Shown here: one piece after another, positions 20,139-32,329 of the stretch
Numbering within the stretch: position 1 is the stretch's first letter
Layout: every line of letters starts with the position of its first letter
Assembly: GCF_027244095.1 (NCBI RefSeq)
Contig: NC_069658.1
Location: forward strand, 262,144,687-262,208,686
DNA from: Hemicordylus capensis
Lineage: Eukaryota; Chordata; Lepidosauria; Squamata; Cordylidae
Direction: 5' to 3'
DNA length: 64,000 nucleotides
Notes under the pieces: generated by a model
The model's database searches: none
What the model was told of the DNA's origin: nothing
The model's input: the letters and a program-made list of their open reading frames with translations, nothing else
Translations under genes and position numbers: made by a program

Positions 20139-22835
20139 CGGTGTAGTGCATAGGTGGCTCAGGAGATGCACCTCCTCCTCTGAGACATCCCAGTGCTTGC
20201 TGCAGGAGGCTGCCTCTGCAGACTGCATAGAGCTGCAGCTGCCTGGCAGACAGATTACTACAGAGATGAGAAACTCAGCACTTTTGCCGTGACCCACAAG
20301 ATAGAGTTGTCTGGTCACGTCCTTGCTCTTGAGACCCAAACAGGACTAAGATGGTATCTGAAGGAAAGCCACATACATCCTTCTAGCTTCTGGTGGTAGC
20401 TACCTTGATTTTTGCCCGGGCTTGTTCCCTGCGCCAGATCACAAACAATCAGAATAGTGAATTGAATAGTTACCATTGTTGCAACTCTTGTCTGTGGCCA
20501 TCACACGACCAGGGAGCCACCACAGGCAAAAGGCAGCCACGGCATGCCGGGCACTCCAGTGCATTGGCCCCACAGCGGGCTGTGAATGTCTTCCAGATGT
20601 TTACTTGAAGAAAAGGAACCTCTCCTCACCTCTTGCTGTGGACGTTTGCCAGTGCAGCGCATTGGCAGGTAGGGCTGATGCAAAATAGAATGTGTGATGC
20701 AAAATGGAGTCACATAAGACTTGGCTCCCTTTTGAACAGGCACCCTATTTTGCAGTACAGGAGGCAGGCAAAAATGTTTGTCCATTGAGAATGAGAGCAA
20801 AGGCTATAGGGTTGGATGATGTCATTATCATGCCTATATGAGCCATGCTTGGCAGGGATTGCCTTAGAAAGAAATTGTGAAAAATGTAGAAGTTCCAGAG
20901 TGGGGGGGGGGGACAGCTGCAAATGGGGTTGGTGGAGTGGGGGGAGGCTATAAATTCTTTGTATTCTTTCCTCTGCCTAGCTTCTCCTCCTGAAATTGCA
21001 TCTCAGAATTGGATGTTGTCGGGCTGAGATGCTTTCTAACATGTCTTAGAGGTAAAGTGCGTATCCTTTTTAGTTCAGTGAAACTCTTATAATAAAACAG
21101 ATTGAAGGGAAACAGGCAGGTTTTTAACAGGTTTTAGAATTAATGGCAGAGTAACCCCCTATTTCGCAGCCAGAGTGTGCTGGCGCAGCAGTCCTAGAGC
21201 AGGTGATTTGCCTCACCTCCTCTCCTTGCTGCAGCTCCTGAGCCCCTCCCTGAAAAACCCATTCCTGAGGATTGAGGGACCCTCAGCAATGTCATAGTCT
21301 GTGCAAAGGGATTTCAGAGGGAGAAAGAAATCCCTGGGAAAGGGGTGAAGATCTCATGCAAGGATTCTTCTGCACCCCCCACGCCACAGTCAATTTCATT
21401 GTTGAGGGTCTCTCAAACTTTGGGGATGCTTGTGGGTTTGCAGTGACAAGGAAGGGGTGGGAAAATAGCTTGCATTACACTGCTGCACCAGCACCCTTCT
21501 GGATCTATCCCTTCTGTTTACAAGGAGACTATGCCACTCATTCAAAAGAGATGTGACTTGGGCTAAATATTATGGGGCTTGATACAAGCGTTAATAGGAC
21601 ACATGCAGTGGAAGCCTGTCTCAAACGGCTAGAATGTTTTCAGCTTATAATTGAGTTTTATTATAGATATTTCTTTAATGTACAACTGAGATTCAGATTC
21701 CCAGTGCAAACTCCTTCTGTTATTGGATTGCAGCTGCTTCTGGGCCTTGGTGCCTCAAACAGGATCTGTGCTACAGGTCATGTTTCCGGAAGGCCGAGAG
21801 GAGGTAGCTTTTACTGATTTTGACGTTTTGTAGCACATACAGAGATTTGTTCTAGTTCAAAAAAGCCCTTCCAGTCCAGCTTTGGTGAGTTTTTGTATGA
21901 AATTACAGAGAGGAGATTCTGCTTCTTGCTGATCAGAGCTTAACGGTTGGGGGGAAATGCCCCCCTCCTCCCGGTTGGAGCTCTGTTTCAGTAGCTCAAG
22001 AAGAGTTAGGAGTTCAGAAATTATTACTATAGAAATGTGCGTGTGCATGTGATTAGAATAAATTTGAACTTCAGAACAAATTTGATTAACAGTTGGGGAA
22101 TATGAGTGCCAATGCCGTGTTGATCACAGCAAGGGGTGGGGTGGGAGGTGGGCCTCCAGCTTCCTTTCAATTCCTCCAGGAGATAAAATTTCCAGTTCAA
22201 CTCCAGGTTAGTCATTGGCTTAATAAGCTCCTCCTGGTGATGACTTCTTGCCTCTCATCAGAATTCAGTTGTCTTTGGGGAGCCAGCCACCAGAGAAATG
22301 AGAATTAAACTGTTAGGCTTGGCTTGCATCTGTCCTCTAGTGGTGATATTTGAGGTTGCTTGGTTTACTCCATTTATTTGTGTGTGCGTACAATAGAAGA
22401 AGCGCTGTTCTGGACACTGCAAATCCTTGAGCATGGGTGGGCTCGTATATCAGCAGTTCTTTGGCAACCCACAGCTTAGTGAAATAAACTTACATTGTGG
22501 CTTGTAAAGATGTTAATAAAATTCCTGTTTATTTGACAACAGGGTGTGGGTGTGACTTCTTCACCATGTGCTTGGGAAGGAGACAGGTGGAATATCAGCA
22601 TGAGATCTGTTACGAGCCAGGTTTGGGGGATTGTGTCTTATGCAGAAAACAAGAGCACTAATGGACAAACCTACAATAAAGCAATTCAGGAACAAATCTG
22701 AAAATCTGGTTCTGCTCGTGGGACAGGAGGATCAGATGAACAATTCCTGCATCAGTATGGCACGTTCCTAAAGGCTAGTGGGGCTAGTAAGTGCAGTCAT
22801 GGTAGCCCTGCACCTGGCTACACTATGAAACATCC
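20139..22835. other. Intergenic DNA, no recognised feature
   Basis: Unique-looking sequence downstream of the TRIM39-like gene. I see no exon-like open frame with a protein pattern. Confidence 0.45.
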
Positions 22836-23312
22836 CACGATCAAGTGGGACGGGCTACCCTGTTATGCGGGAAAGAAGCCCAAAAGTGCTTACCTCCCTG
22901 CAGACAAGCACACGGAACTCCCTGGATGGGCACATCGCCTGCCCAGATGAGCAGCAGCTTCACGCAGGCACTCCTGCGCCCAGCTGCGGCTCGTCCAGCA
23001 GCTCTGGCGGGTTGGGCATAGGGCCCGCTCCCTGGAGCCCCAGTAATGCACCGCACGAGTGAGCGATGCATTCCTGGGGTCCCACCTTCCCCCCCTCCCT
23101 GAGTATGTCTGCTGCAGCTGCAAGCATTCACAGCAGACACCCAACCCAAAAAATTGGGTCAGCGGAGTGCTCGCTCCACTAACCTCATTTAAGCGGGTGG
23201 TATTTAGGCGGGCTTGCCACCGGGAGCCACGCAGCTCCCGTTGCTGCATACGACCAGCAGAAACTGAGCTGAGCTCCCTTAGTGAACAGGGCTCTTGCCT
23301 GATCAAAAAGTA
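22836..23312. repeat. GC-rich probable repeat, copy 1
   Basis: GC-rich block containing CGCTCCACTAACCTCATTTA and GCTTGCCACCGGGAGCC. A similar phrase (ACTCCGCTAACCTCATCTGG) occurs in the block at 24350-24720, so the two probably belong to one dispersed family. No coding pattern. Confidence 0.35.
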
Positions 23313-23756
23313 ACCTCAAGTTGCAGCAGGACATGCTGGATTGAAGGAGAAGTTCAAATAAGTTTTGCTTCTAAAAATACCACCACCACCACCCCCAAGA
23401 TTATTTAGAACTGACTGTAACACTGATCAAAGCACATGAGCTCCTTGTAAGGCAGAGAGCAGAAATTAAGTAAAAGATACTAATATTAACAAAGTTAGAC
23501 ATTCATTTTAGGTTGTGTGATGCTTGCTCTTCTTCCAGGTAACGCTGCTGCCACCATTCAGATTGTTTGACAGATCTGGGACCAATATCACAGTCTTATG
23601 AAGGACTTGTGACAGAGCATATTCATTCTTAAATTTCTCCAGTATGATAAGTTACCCTGTAGCATGGTGAAATCTTTTGGTGAACATGGGAGAGGAAAGG
23701 AAACTTTCTAGCACCTTGATAACATTGAAGTAAAAAGCTTTTTTCTTTCTTAGGCT

Positions 23757-24076
23757 TAGGGATGTGCAGAATGTTCTCGGAACATTTTTGCCTCGAAATG
23801 AGCCGTTGCGAGTGTTCCAACCGAAGATGAAACACCCTTCAAGTGAAGGGCCATTCCATCGGAACAACTGGCTTGACTGGTGGTTTCAATGGAACATTCC
23901 GGGCATTTGGAATGGAACACAAATGTCTGAAACATTCCATCGAAACAACCAGGCAAGCCGCTTGTTCCGACAGAACTGCCCTTCATTTGAAGAGCGTTCC
24001 ATGTTGGGTCAGAACACTTGCAATGGCCTGTTTTGAGGTAGAACGTTCCAAGCTCATAATGTTCTGCACATCTCTA
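23757..24076. mobile_element. Non-autonomous hAT element sharing ends with the 10.5-kb hAT
   Basis: A 320-bp element starting TAGGGATGTGCAGAA and ending, in reverse complement, TAGAGATGTGCAGAA. The first 11 bases equal the terminal repeat of the large hAT at 39851-50319. The interior is built of repeated GGAACATTC / GTTCCATCG words, a subterminal-repeat design. No target duplication remains visible, so it is older than the large element. Confidence 0.75.
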
Positions 24077-24349
24077 GGTGACGTTGCAGGTTCTTATAAG
24101 CATAGTGGTCTCAGGTATCAAACATAAACTTATAGCAGTGTTGCAGTTCTGTAATGTTTTAGTGGTGGTAAGATTCCTTCTCTGTGACTTTCCTCTTTTA
24201 GGGTTAGGGTGAGTTGCTTGGCTAACTTTGTTTTGTCTCAGACCTGCCTCCCTGTTGCGACCAGGTCTTTTCCCCTGAACAGAGAATGGGTTTTCCTTTT
24301 AGAGTGCTGAACCTCCTCCTCTGCCTCTACGTAAAACCCACTCTTCTCC

Positions 24350-24720
24350 CTTCCTCAGAGAAGTCACGGAGGCTCTACACACAGTCCATGCATAGAGCCT
24401 AACTGGGCTCTCCCCGCTGATGAACAGGGAGCTCGCCCTGGGTGGCCAGATTGGCCACCCACATGACTACCAGCTCAGCAAGTGCACAGGGCATTCTGGG
24501 GAGACCCCCGAGACTGGGAGGCTTGTTGGAGCTTCCTGGTCAGGGGTCTCCTCATGAGTCACCGCAGAGCAGTACAATGGCGACTCACGTGCCATGGCGA
24601 CTCACTCCGCTAACCTCATCTGGTGGGAGGATTGCCGCACGGCTCCTGACAGTTCTCACGACCACTTGAAAACCCGCTTTCACGCAGTCCTGTGAATAGC
24701 CTCACTTTCCTGCTCAGACC
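24350..24720. repeat. GC-rich probable repeat, copy 2
   Basis: Shares the CTAACCTCAT phrase and general layout with 22836-23312. Open frames across it have no recognisable protein pattern. Confidence 0.3.
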
Positions 24721-24869
24721 TATTTTACTTCCTTAAGATTAACCCTCCCACAACCCTCCTAGCTGACCAGTAAGGGCTTTCCCTCACCCTTACAGTTTTT
24801 CTCTCCTAACATTCCAAACAGGGTTTCCCCAGCTGCCTACAGGGGTCCCACTACTTCATCCTCTCTCTG

Positions 24870-25088
24870 TCAGATAATCTCTCTCAGGAATCTCAGGCAG
24901 GAATCTCTCTCAGCCCTATCTTGGAGATGTCAGGGAGGGAACTTGGAGCCTAGATGCTCTTCCCAGAGCGGCTCCATCCCCTGAGGGGAATATCTTACAG
25001 CGCTCACACTTCTAGTCTCCCATTCATGTGCAACCAGGGTGAACCCTGCTTAGCTAAGGGGACAAGTCATGCTTGCTACCACAAGACC
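24870..25088 (-). repeat. 5S-headed tRNA-type SINE, partial
   Basis: Same sequence order as 3975-4260 but missing its tail end: GGCAGGAATCTCTCTCAGCC, then CAGAGCGGCTCCATCCCCTG, then the 5S-like ACCCTGCTTAGCTAAGG and ACCACAAGACC. Confidence 0.75.
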
Positions 25089-25105
25089 CGGCATTGGCCT
25101 GATGA

Positions 25106-25262
25106 TGCAACTGGGTTGTAGCTATAATTGAACAGATGGGTTCAAAGAAACCGGCCCCCCAACTCCACCCCTCCCTATTTTCTTCATTATCTCCCTCACT
25201 CCAAGGGGCTGCCGGGGAGAGGGGCGACCACGGACCCCCTCTTCCGTAGCTACGACCCTGGC
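25106..25262. mobile_element. hAT miniature element, related to 36928-37078
   Basis: GTTGTAGCTATAATTGAACA ... CTCCAAGGGGCTGCCGGGGA ... CCGTAGCTACGACCCTGG parallels the intact 151-bp element at 36928-37078 over nearly its full length, but with diverged ends and no clear target duplication. Confidence 0.65.
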
Positions 25263-25362
25263 TGTTCTTATGTGGACAAAATTAACTAGCTGCTGCAACT
25301 ACTACATGAAAAACCATTTTATAATGGGGAAGCAGTTTTCTCTTTCTATTGAACCGCCCATT

Positions 25363-25466
<104 letters not shown>

Positions 25467-25967
25467 GGGCCACATATCTTAACTGGCATAGCTGTCCTAA
25501 CTCTGTAATAGTTATTTTTCTGGCCAAAACGTTCTGCAGTGCTTAACAGCCTGTAACCAGATCTCAAAGCTTGGCAGTGCCAAACTCATTTCATCGGAGT
25601 TGTTGATGAGTTTAGATTAACCCTTTTGAGGATAGGGTGATAATTTGCTTAATCCCTCTACATGATATTTAACACCTTGACAGGAGCCTTGCAGACCTCA
25701 TCAGAAGGGCCTTAAACTGATGAAGGCCCAGTACTTAATATACAGCCCAGTACAATGGACAAGAAAATGACCAAGGTCAGGTGGAAGCAAAATGGGTAGA
25801 AGGCACTCAGAAATTTGCAGGCTGCTCACATCAGGACTACATACTCCTCTTCCTCCCCCTCCTGATAATTATTCTGAAGCCGCAGACAAGTTTAGGAAGG
25901 GGAGGCAGCAAGAGAAAGAGGGAGAGAGGAAACTAGTATAGCTATACCTAATTGAATTAGCTACATC

Positions 25968-26219
25968 TATAGCACAGCGGGGAAATGACTTGCCTAGCAT
26001 GCATGAGGTTGCCTTTTTGAATCCCCGCTGGTATGTTTCCTAGACTATGGGAAAGAATATCGGGCAGCAGCAATATAGGAAAGATGCTGAAAGGCATCAT
26101 CTCATACTGCACAGGAGATGGCAATGGTAAACCCCTCCTGTATCCTACCAAAGACAGCCACAGGGCTCTGTGGTCGCCAGGAATCAACACTGACTCGATG
26201 GCACACTTTACCTTTACTT
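25968..26219 (+). repeat. tRNA-type SINE
   Basis: tRNA-like head (AGCACAGCGGGGAAATGACT, TTTGAATCCCCGCTGG), body (GATGCTGAAAGGCATCATCT), and a tail with GCCAGGAATCAACACTGACT then CGATGGCAC. It is a different SINE family from the Sauria and 5S-headed copies. Confidence 0.65.
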
Positions 26220-26514
26220 TAGCAGTGCAGCAGTAGCAGGGATCAGCCAGCTGCATCTGCCAAAGGGATGCTCCATACTGCCACTCACAGGGCAGCAGCG
26301 CATCCCAGCTGTTGAACTTGGGAGAAAGAGGGTGGCACACAGGCATGGGGGTAGAGCCAGCAAGGGGAACAGGGCAGCTGACTGCAATTTGCCTGAAGCA
26401 GCAAACAACCACAATGTGCTGATCTTGCCTTTTGCATCAGGTACTTGTGACCAGCATTGAGTAATTGATTATATTGTCTGTGTTGCAAATTGTAAAGTTA
26501 AATAGTTCTAGAGT

Positions 26515-26990
26515 ATTATTATTGTTAACATATTTTTAAACTGCCCAAAACTCACATTTCTGGGCGGTTCACAACAAGCAAACAAACAAACAGAAGAATT
26601 TAAAACATTAGTTAAAATAAATGACAACAGAAAACTTAAAACATTAGTTAACACAAAATAAATGATACAGTAAAAGTTAACACACTACAACGATTTAAAC
26701 TTTAAAACATTTTAAAATGATGTTAAAACTGTTAAAACAATATTTAATTAAAAGCCTCGGTGAATAGTCTTCAGAGACCTTTTAAAAGCTGTCAGAGATG
26801 GGGAGGCTCTTATTTCAGCAGGGACCACATTCTAAACCTTTGGGGCAGCAGCGGAGAAGGCCTGTCCCATCCCCGAGTAGCCATCAGACGAGCCAGTGGC
26901 AACTGCAGACAGACATCTCCTGATTCTCTCAATAGGCAGTGGGGTTCTTGATGAAGAAGACGTTCTCTTAAATACCCAGGGCCCAAGCCG
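26515..26990 (-). repeat. Dispersed repeat with LINE-like 3' region, unclassified
   Basis: Begins with a tail-like AAACTGCCCAAAACTCAC and GGGCGGTTCACAACAAGC, an A-rich spacer, and then GATGGGGAGGCTCTTATTTC and GGGCAGCAGCGGAGAAGGCC. I recognise this as a common reptilian interspersed repeat but cannot name the family. Confidence 0.45.
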
Positions 26991-27177
26991 TTTAGGTAAT
27001 ATTTTAAGTATTACCTAAAATAATTTAGGTAATATTTAATATTGCGTGTGAAATTTATAGGTAATATAAATATTGCCTTTTATTTCCTTTTATTGGAGGG
27101 AAGGAGTTTACTTTTGATAGGTGATCCTTACAGATAAGGAAGCTCAACATATCCTCTTTTTAATCAGTATCATGCCC

Positions 27178-27430
27178 TGCTAACTGAACAAAGAAGCACC
27201 TTTTAAAGTGGTGATTCTCTTATATTTAGCAAGGGAGAGCAAACTGGCTTGTTTAACCCCAGCACAGCGTCCCGCCAGTGGCTATTCCTGGTGTCTCCAT
27301 TCTGCTTCTTATTAGACTGTGAGCCCTTTGAGACACAGGACCATCTTCTTTATTATTTCTTTTTTGTGTGTTCCACTTTGGGAACTTTTGTTGAAAAGTG
27401 GTATAGGAATATGCGTAGTAGTAGCATCTG
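27178..27430 (+). repeat. Dispersed repeat family A, copy 1
   Basis: CTAACTGAACAAAGAAGCAC, CCAGCACAGCGTCCCGCCAG, GTGAGCCCTTTGAGACACAG and a tail CTTTGGGAACTTTTGTTGAA recur in the same order at 57820-58080 and, more decayed, at 62355-62545. Confidence 0.6.
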
Positions 27431-27504
27431 CAGGGTCAGCATTTTCTAGCACAAGAAATTATGGGAATCATAATTTCAGAATCCATTAAGAGATCTAGTG
27501 AAAA

Positions 27505-28200
27505 CCCTATTCAGACATATGTTGTATGTGCTACACAAATCTATACACATGTATTGTGAATGTCTGCCCATGCATTCTTTTTAAAAGTGAACCTGGGCAC
27601 CAGGGACAGAGTTATTTCCCAGCAGTGTATGCTGCCAGCTCCAAGTGAAAGAAAGAATGAACAAAGCATGCACCCAGCAACCAAGCACCAGCTGGGAATG
27701 AGCTCTGGAGAGCTCATGTGGCCTATCCAGGGCTCTGGCCATGCCTTCTGGCGTGTGACATCAATGCAAGGGGGCGTGTCCAGAGCCCTGCAAGGGCCTC
27801 CGAAGATCTCCAGAGCTCATTCCCAGCTGGTGCTCGTTGCTGGGTGCACATGTTTTCCTTTCCTTGAGCTCGAGTTTGAGAGAAAAAGCAACACCCAGCT
27901 GGCAATGAGTTCTGAAACCCCCATGCAGCCCTTCCAGGTCTCTGGCCACACCCCCTTGCATGTGACATCACACACAGGGGTATCACTGGCGCGTGCACCA
28001 TACACATGTGCACAAAAACAAACAGTGTCATTGAGAGGGGGCCGAACATGCTACCCCCAACCCCAGTTATGCCACTGCTGGGCACAGGCTCTTCAAATGC
28101 CAGTTATACTTGTGTACACTGTGCACACATTTTGCATGCATAAAATATTGAAACATAAAATACTGAAACATAAAATTAAGCATAATGTGTGAATGGGGCT
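27505..28200. mobile_element. Probable non-autonomous DNA element with inner foldback
   Basis: Outer ends CCCTATTCAGACAT and, in reverse complement, CCCCATTCACACATT form an imperfect inverted repeat. Inside, about 27681-27752 (CACCAGCTGGGAATGAGCTC) is repeated in inverted form at about 27773-27842, and again more loosely near 27895-27970. The 210-residue open frame across it has no protein pattern. Confidence 0.45.
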
Positions 28201-28252
28201 AGATACGGAGCAGCTAACGCAAGATCCCTTTATGAATAAAGGGATGTCTGTG

Positions 28253-28295
28253 TGTCTATCTATCTATCTATCTATCTATATACACACACACACAC
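28253..28295. repeat. (TATC)n / (CA)n microsatellite
   Basis: About six CTAT units followed by a short CA run. Confidence 0.9.
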
Positions 28296-29007
28296 CAGTT
28301 GCTTTCAATTAATTTTTCATAAAGAGGATTAACATAAAAAAAATTGGGCACCTTCTCTTGGTGTCCCAACAGTGGAAGAGGCTGTTGCTCAGCAGCAGAG
28401 TACTTCAAGAAGGTTCCAAGGTCAATCAGTGGGTGACATCCCCTTGTAGGATTGGGGAAGATTCCCTCTCTCAGCTGGAACTCTGGCAGGTTCATGTAGA
28501 CAATGCTAACGTAAATGGACCAGTTGTCTCATTCAGTATAAGGCAGCTGTTTCTGTCCATATGGGAGTGACTGTAATAAAGTGACTGTTTTATTAGGTCG
28601 TTCGCTTCCTTGTTGAATTTGAGTGAAATAAACTCAAAATGTTGCACAGGTGGTACTTTATACCACATTTCCTTCCAGCACACTGAAATGTTGGGAATAT
28701 CTGGCAAATTTTGGGCAGTTCTCACGATCGATCTAATATCCATTAGATGGGAATTGCTGGTACCTGCCTGCCATGCATGAGCTCCCAAGGAGTGTGTTGT
28801 GAGAACAACACTTTTTTTGCGGGGCGGGGGGTCCTCAGACTGGCACTGTGCCAACCTGACGTGAAGTCAAGATCTGTAATTGGGATCTGGAGTAAGCTTG
28901 ATGTTGGTTCCACGTTGGGTTGGAACAATGGCAACCTGAGATTCCGCAAAAAGTCTGGGTTGACGCACTTCATGGAAGCATGCAAGGCAGGAATCTCTGA
29001 TTCCTCT

Positions 29008-29167
29008 CTGCTTTGCATGCAGAAGTTCCCAAGTTCCATACCTGGCATTTCCAGGTAAAGCTGGGAAAAGACTCCTGCCTGAAACTTTGGACAGCTGCTG
29101 CCAGTCAGCCCTGACAATACTAACTAGATGGACCAAGGGTCCGACCCAGTAGAAAGCAACTTCCTAT
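29008..29167 (+). repeat. tRNA-type SINE (no 5S head), 3' part
   Basis: CTGCTTTGCATGCAGAAG, CCAGGTAAAGCTGGG and ACTAACTAGATGGACC match the tRNA-bodied SINE at 38677-38877. Its very end is interrupted by the hAT element at 29168, and the remaining sequence restarts at 30369. Confidence 0.7.
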
Positions 29168-30360
29168 CAGGGGCGTAGCAAGGTTGGAGTGGGCCCAGAG
29201 ACAAGATTTTAAAATGGGTCCCCCCCCACTCAAAGTCCAGGGCCTCCACACACCCCAGGCCCCCAAGGATTTAAGTCTGATATTCCAAAATAAGTATGCT
29301 GCCTGGAAATACATTTCACTGAATACACACACGCACACGTCACAATATATAGTGATATACATTGAGTACTATACATTTGTTTTACTTTTAATGCCTAGAA
29401 CACACTAGAAAGATGAATGATTAAAATGGGCCCCTCGCTGCAGATTAGCAAAGGAGACTTTCGACCATGCAGGGTGAGCCTATGTTTGTTTTCTCAGAAT
29501 TCTGAACAAATTCAGTCAAGTTTGATTCCAGGAGGTTTTTCACAGGAGGCTTTTAAAGCCCTTTAACACACATCTCCTCTGGAAAAGAGGTGCTGCATTC
29601 ACATGTTGGCCAGATTTACCCTGAAGTCCCTGCAAGTTATTGGAGAGCAGTTCACACACAAGAAAAATAAAATAAAATAAAAGCAGAAGTTCACAGTTCT
29701 CACTCAGACCTTCTGGGTTGCAAAACAACTTGAACATAAGTGCATTTATAAATGAATGAATGAATGAATAAAATAAATATAATACTGTTTCTTCCAGAAG
29801 TTTTTGTAATTTTCTGCCACTTATAGGACTTTTTAGATAGTTTTTTTTAAGCCAGCAAATTTTCCAAGCTGTTTAAAAATAAATATTCAGAGACTTGTCA
29901 GTCCCTCCCCCCCCATATCAAAGCCCTATGGCAAGCAGATGCCTATATATCCGGGGTGGGGAAGGTAACCACAAAAAGGAGTTCACACTCTACCTGGCAG
30001 CAGGGGGTCTTCTGCTGCAGAGAACAGTGGAGGCCTCTCTGGCTGCCTCCTTCCTGGCTGGCTTGGGCCCTACTGGAGTTCAGGCTTCACAGAGGCCTAC
30101 ACCAGACCTCCGTGGAAGCCCCGCCCACCCGCCGATCAGCTGAGACGCGGGAGAAAAGGAGCTCTTTGCAGCGTGTCTGCTGCTCGATTGCCGGCCAGGA
30201 GAACAAGCTGGAGAGACGGCGAACAGGGCAAGTGGCTGAGGAGCCTTGGGGCTGGGCAGGGGGCAATGGGGAGTCACATGAGGTGCCTCTGGGGTGCCCC
30301 TCCAGGCAGTGGGGCCCCCAGACAACTGTCTCCCCTTGCCCTATCGTTGTTACGCGCCTG
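29168..30360. mobile_element. Non-autonomous hAT element, 1193 bp, with exact target duplication
   Basis: Ends CAGGGGCGTAGCAAGG and, in reverse complement, CAGGCGCGTAACAACG. It is flanked by CTTCCTAT at 29160-29167 and again at 30361-30368, an exact 8-bp duplication that fits the hAT pattern (T at position 2, A at 7). No transposase. An inner segment (AAGTCCAGGGCCTCCACACA) is shared with 37395-37462 and 39441-39545. Confidence 0.88.
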
Positions 30361-30379
30361 CTTCCTATATCTCTATGTA

Positions 30380-31010
30380 CCTAGGTCGATCATAAGAACC
30401 AGCCTTATGTCAGATTCATGCATATTTGGTGGTTTTGTCCTTTTGCTATTTTGGACAAATGATGGCATGTATTATATTTGGAATGATGGAATCAAAATGG
30501 GAAGTTTGTGATTTTCCATTTTGACATTTGTGATCTGTTGAATGTTTGTTTGTTTTGTTTTTAAGTCCTGTTGTGAATGAAATGTGCTGGTCATGACTCA
30601 TGACAAAGGCCAAAAGTTTGTCATGAGTCCAGTTTTGTGATTGCCAAAACTGGGAAATGAGTAGGAAATATTTTATCATGGACTGGCTCAGGGAGGAAAG
30701 CTTTTACCGTTGCTGAACTGGGTTCATGTGTTTGCAAAATGGAACAGGAATGATGAGGAATTATTGCAGAAATTGTCTTTTCTTTTTTTGGTCAAATATT
30801 AAAATCATTCTTGTAAGCGACCTTAATTGTTCTCTATTAGCTTATGGGAACTGGAAAGGGGGGGGTGGAATCTAGCAAGGCCAAAAGGCTGTGAAATGCA
30901 CAGAGGTGCAGCACATTCTTATCAAGAGTGCAAAAATATACAGATAAAATCATAGTGACCCACTCTCCATGGCAGCCACTGGTGAGAAATTAGTGTAGCA
31001 AGAAAGACAT
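30380..31010. other. Upstream flank of the Ly6-type gene, no recognised repeat
   Basis: AT-rich, no coding pattern. A weak TATA-like TTTATAGAG occurs near 31012, about 65 bp before the start codon of the gene at 31080. This could be the promoter, with low certainty. Confidence 0.35.
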
Positions 31011-31079
31011 TCTTTATAGAGTACGGGATATGCTCCCATAAAGTCTATTCACTGTAGAGGAGAAGGAGCTGTTGTTACC

Positions 31080-31134
31080 ATGACCTGGGCTCTCCTCTTT
31101 GTTTTCTCTGCTCTGCTCCACCTGGGACTGGGGG
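31080..31134 (+). CDS. Secreted three-finger (Ly6/uPAR) protein, exon 1: signal peptide
   Basis: The ATG opens MTWALLFVFSALLHLGLG, a classic short signal peptide (hydrophobic core with a small residue at the end). After 18 codons plus one base the sequence reaches donor GTGAGT. The phase-1 junction after the signal peptide is the standard Ly6/uPAR gene layout. It joins in frame to exon 2 at 35472. The intron is 4.3 kb and filled with repeats. Assignment to the same gene rests on phase, order and family logic, not on a transcript. Confidence 0.75.
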
Positions 31135-31212
31135 GTGAGTTCTGCTTAACAATGACAATTGGTTCTGATGGTGGTGTTTTATTGCTGATGAATCCCTTTT
31201 CATTCATTTTCA

Positions 31213-31218
31213 ACTTTT

Positions 31219-31258
<40 letters not shown>

Positions 31259-31259
31259 T
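31213..31259. repeat. (TTTC)n microsatellite
   Basis: About eleven CTTT units in intron 1 of the Ly6-type gene. Confidence 0.95.
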
Positions 31260-32285
31260 TGACTGGGATGCTGCTAACTTTGCATGGAATTGCCTACAGC
31301 TATCTCAGAATTGTCTACAGAGAAGTAGGGCTGTGTACCATGTTCATTAGCAGGATTGGGAATCAACTTAATCTTGGTAATGACTGGATTGTGCATTTTG
31401 ATCATCAGGGAGCTCTGCATCACATTGAGCTGATGCACCAGAACCGGGGTGGGCTTATCTTTTCCTGAAGATCTGGTGTTCCCCAAAGAAAGCATCTGTC
31501 CAGAAGGAAGTGGCAGTGATTCAAATTGCTATCTTCCCCTCTAAGTTATTATCCTAGAGAGTACCAGGGCAGGAAGCAACATCATGTTCATGAAGCAACT
31601 GGTGTGGGTGGGGTGGTGGGGTGGCTGAGCCCTATAGTTACAGGCAGTGGGCATTTCTTTCCCCAGTAATGCACCAGGAAAAGGATACAAAATCATGATG
31701 TTGTGTTCTGCCTTGGTGCATATTAGGGCAAGAAGATGGAGGGAAGGGCAACAATTTGCATCACTGCTGCTGCCTTCTTGGCAGACGCTTTCTCGGGGAA
31801 CCATGGTTCTTCAGGAAAGGAAAGGGCTCCCATAATCCTCCTCCAATAGATTTGAGGATGCAGTGCTGATATGTTGAGGCATTGCACTGAATCTATTTGT
31901 GCTATCAGGGAAATAAATATTTCATCGGAATCATTTCCAGTGAAAAATGCTCCAATTGAGACTGTATCAAATCAGATTTGATTATTGTTTCGATTCACCT
32001 CACAACGTTCTTCAGAGAAGTCTTTTCAAGGTGCCTTTTCAAATAGCTCAGCTTCTGTACATTGATTATAGCAACATCTTTGACACAATTTGAGCTGTGT
32101 AGCTCAGATTGCAGTAGTGGTGGTGGTGGTGTGGAGGGGAGATATGGGGGCCTTTAAATGAAATTTACAAGACCAGCCCCCTGACTTAACCCAGTTTTAG
32201 CCAAATTGTACCTCCTGTAACCTTCTCAAAACAACGGCTAAAGGGACCGTCACAAAGGATAAGCAGAGTGAATCATCCTATCCCC
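31260..32285. other. Ly6-type gene intron 1, no recognised feature
   Basis: No repeat family or exon pattern recognised. Confidence 0.45.
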
Positions 32286-32290
32286 ACCAT

Positions 32291-32329
<39 letters not shown>

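Noticed and set aside
27560-28192. 210-residue plus-strand open frame
   Set aside because: It lies on an inverted and direct repeat structure of a non-autonomous element and has no recognisable domain.
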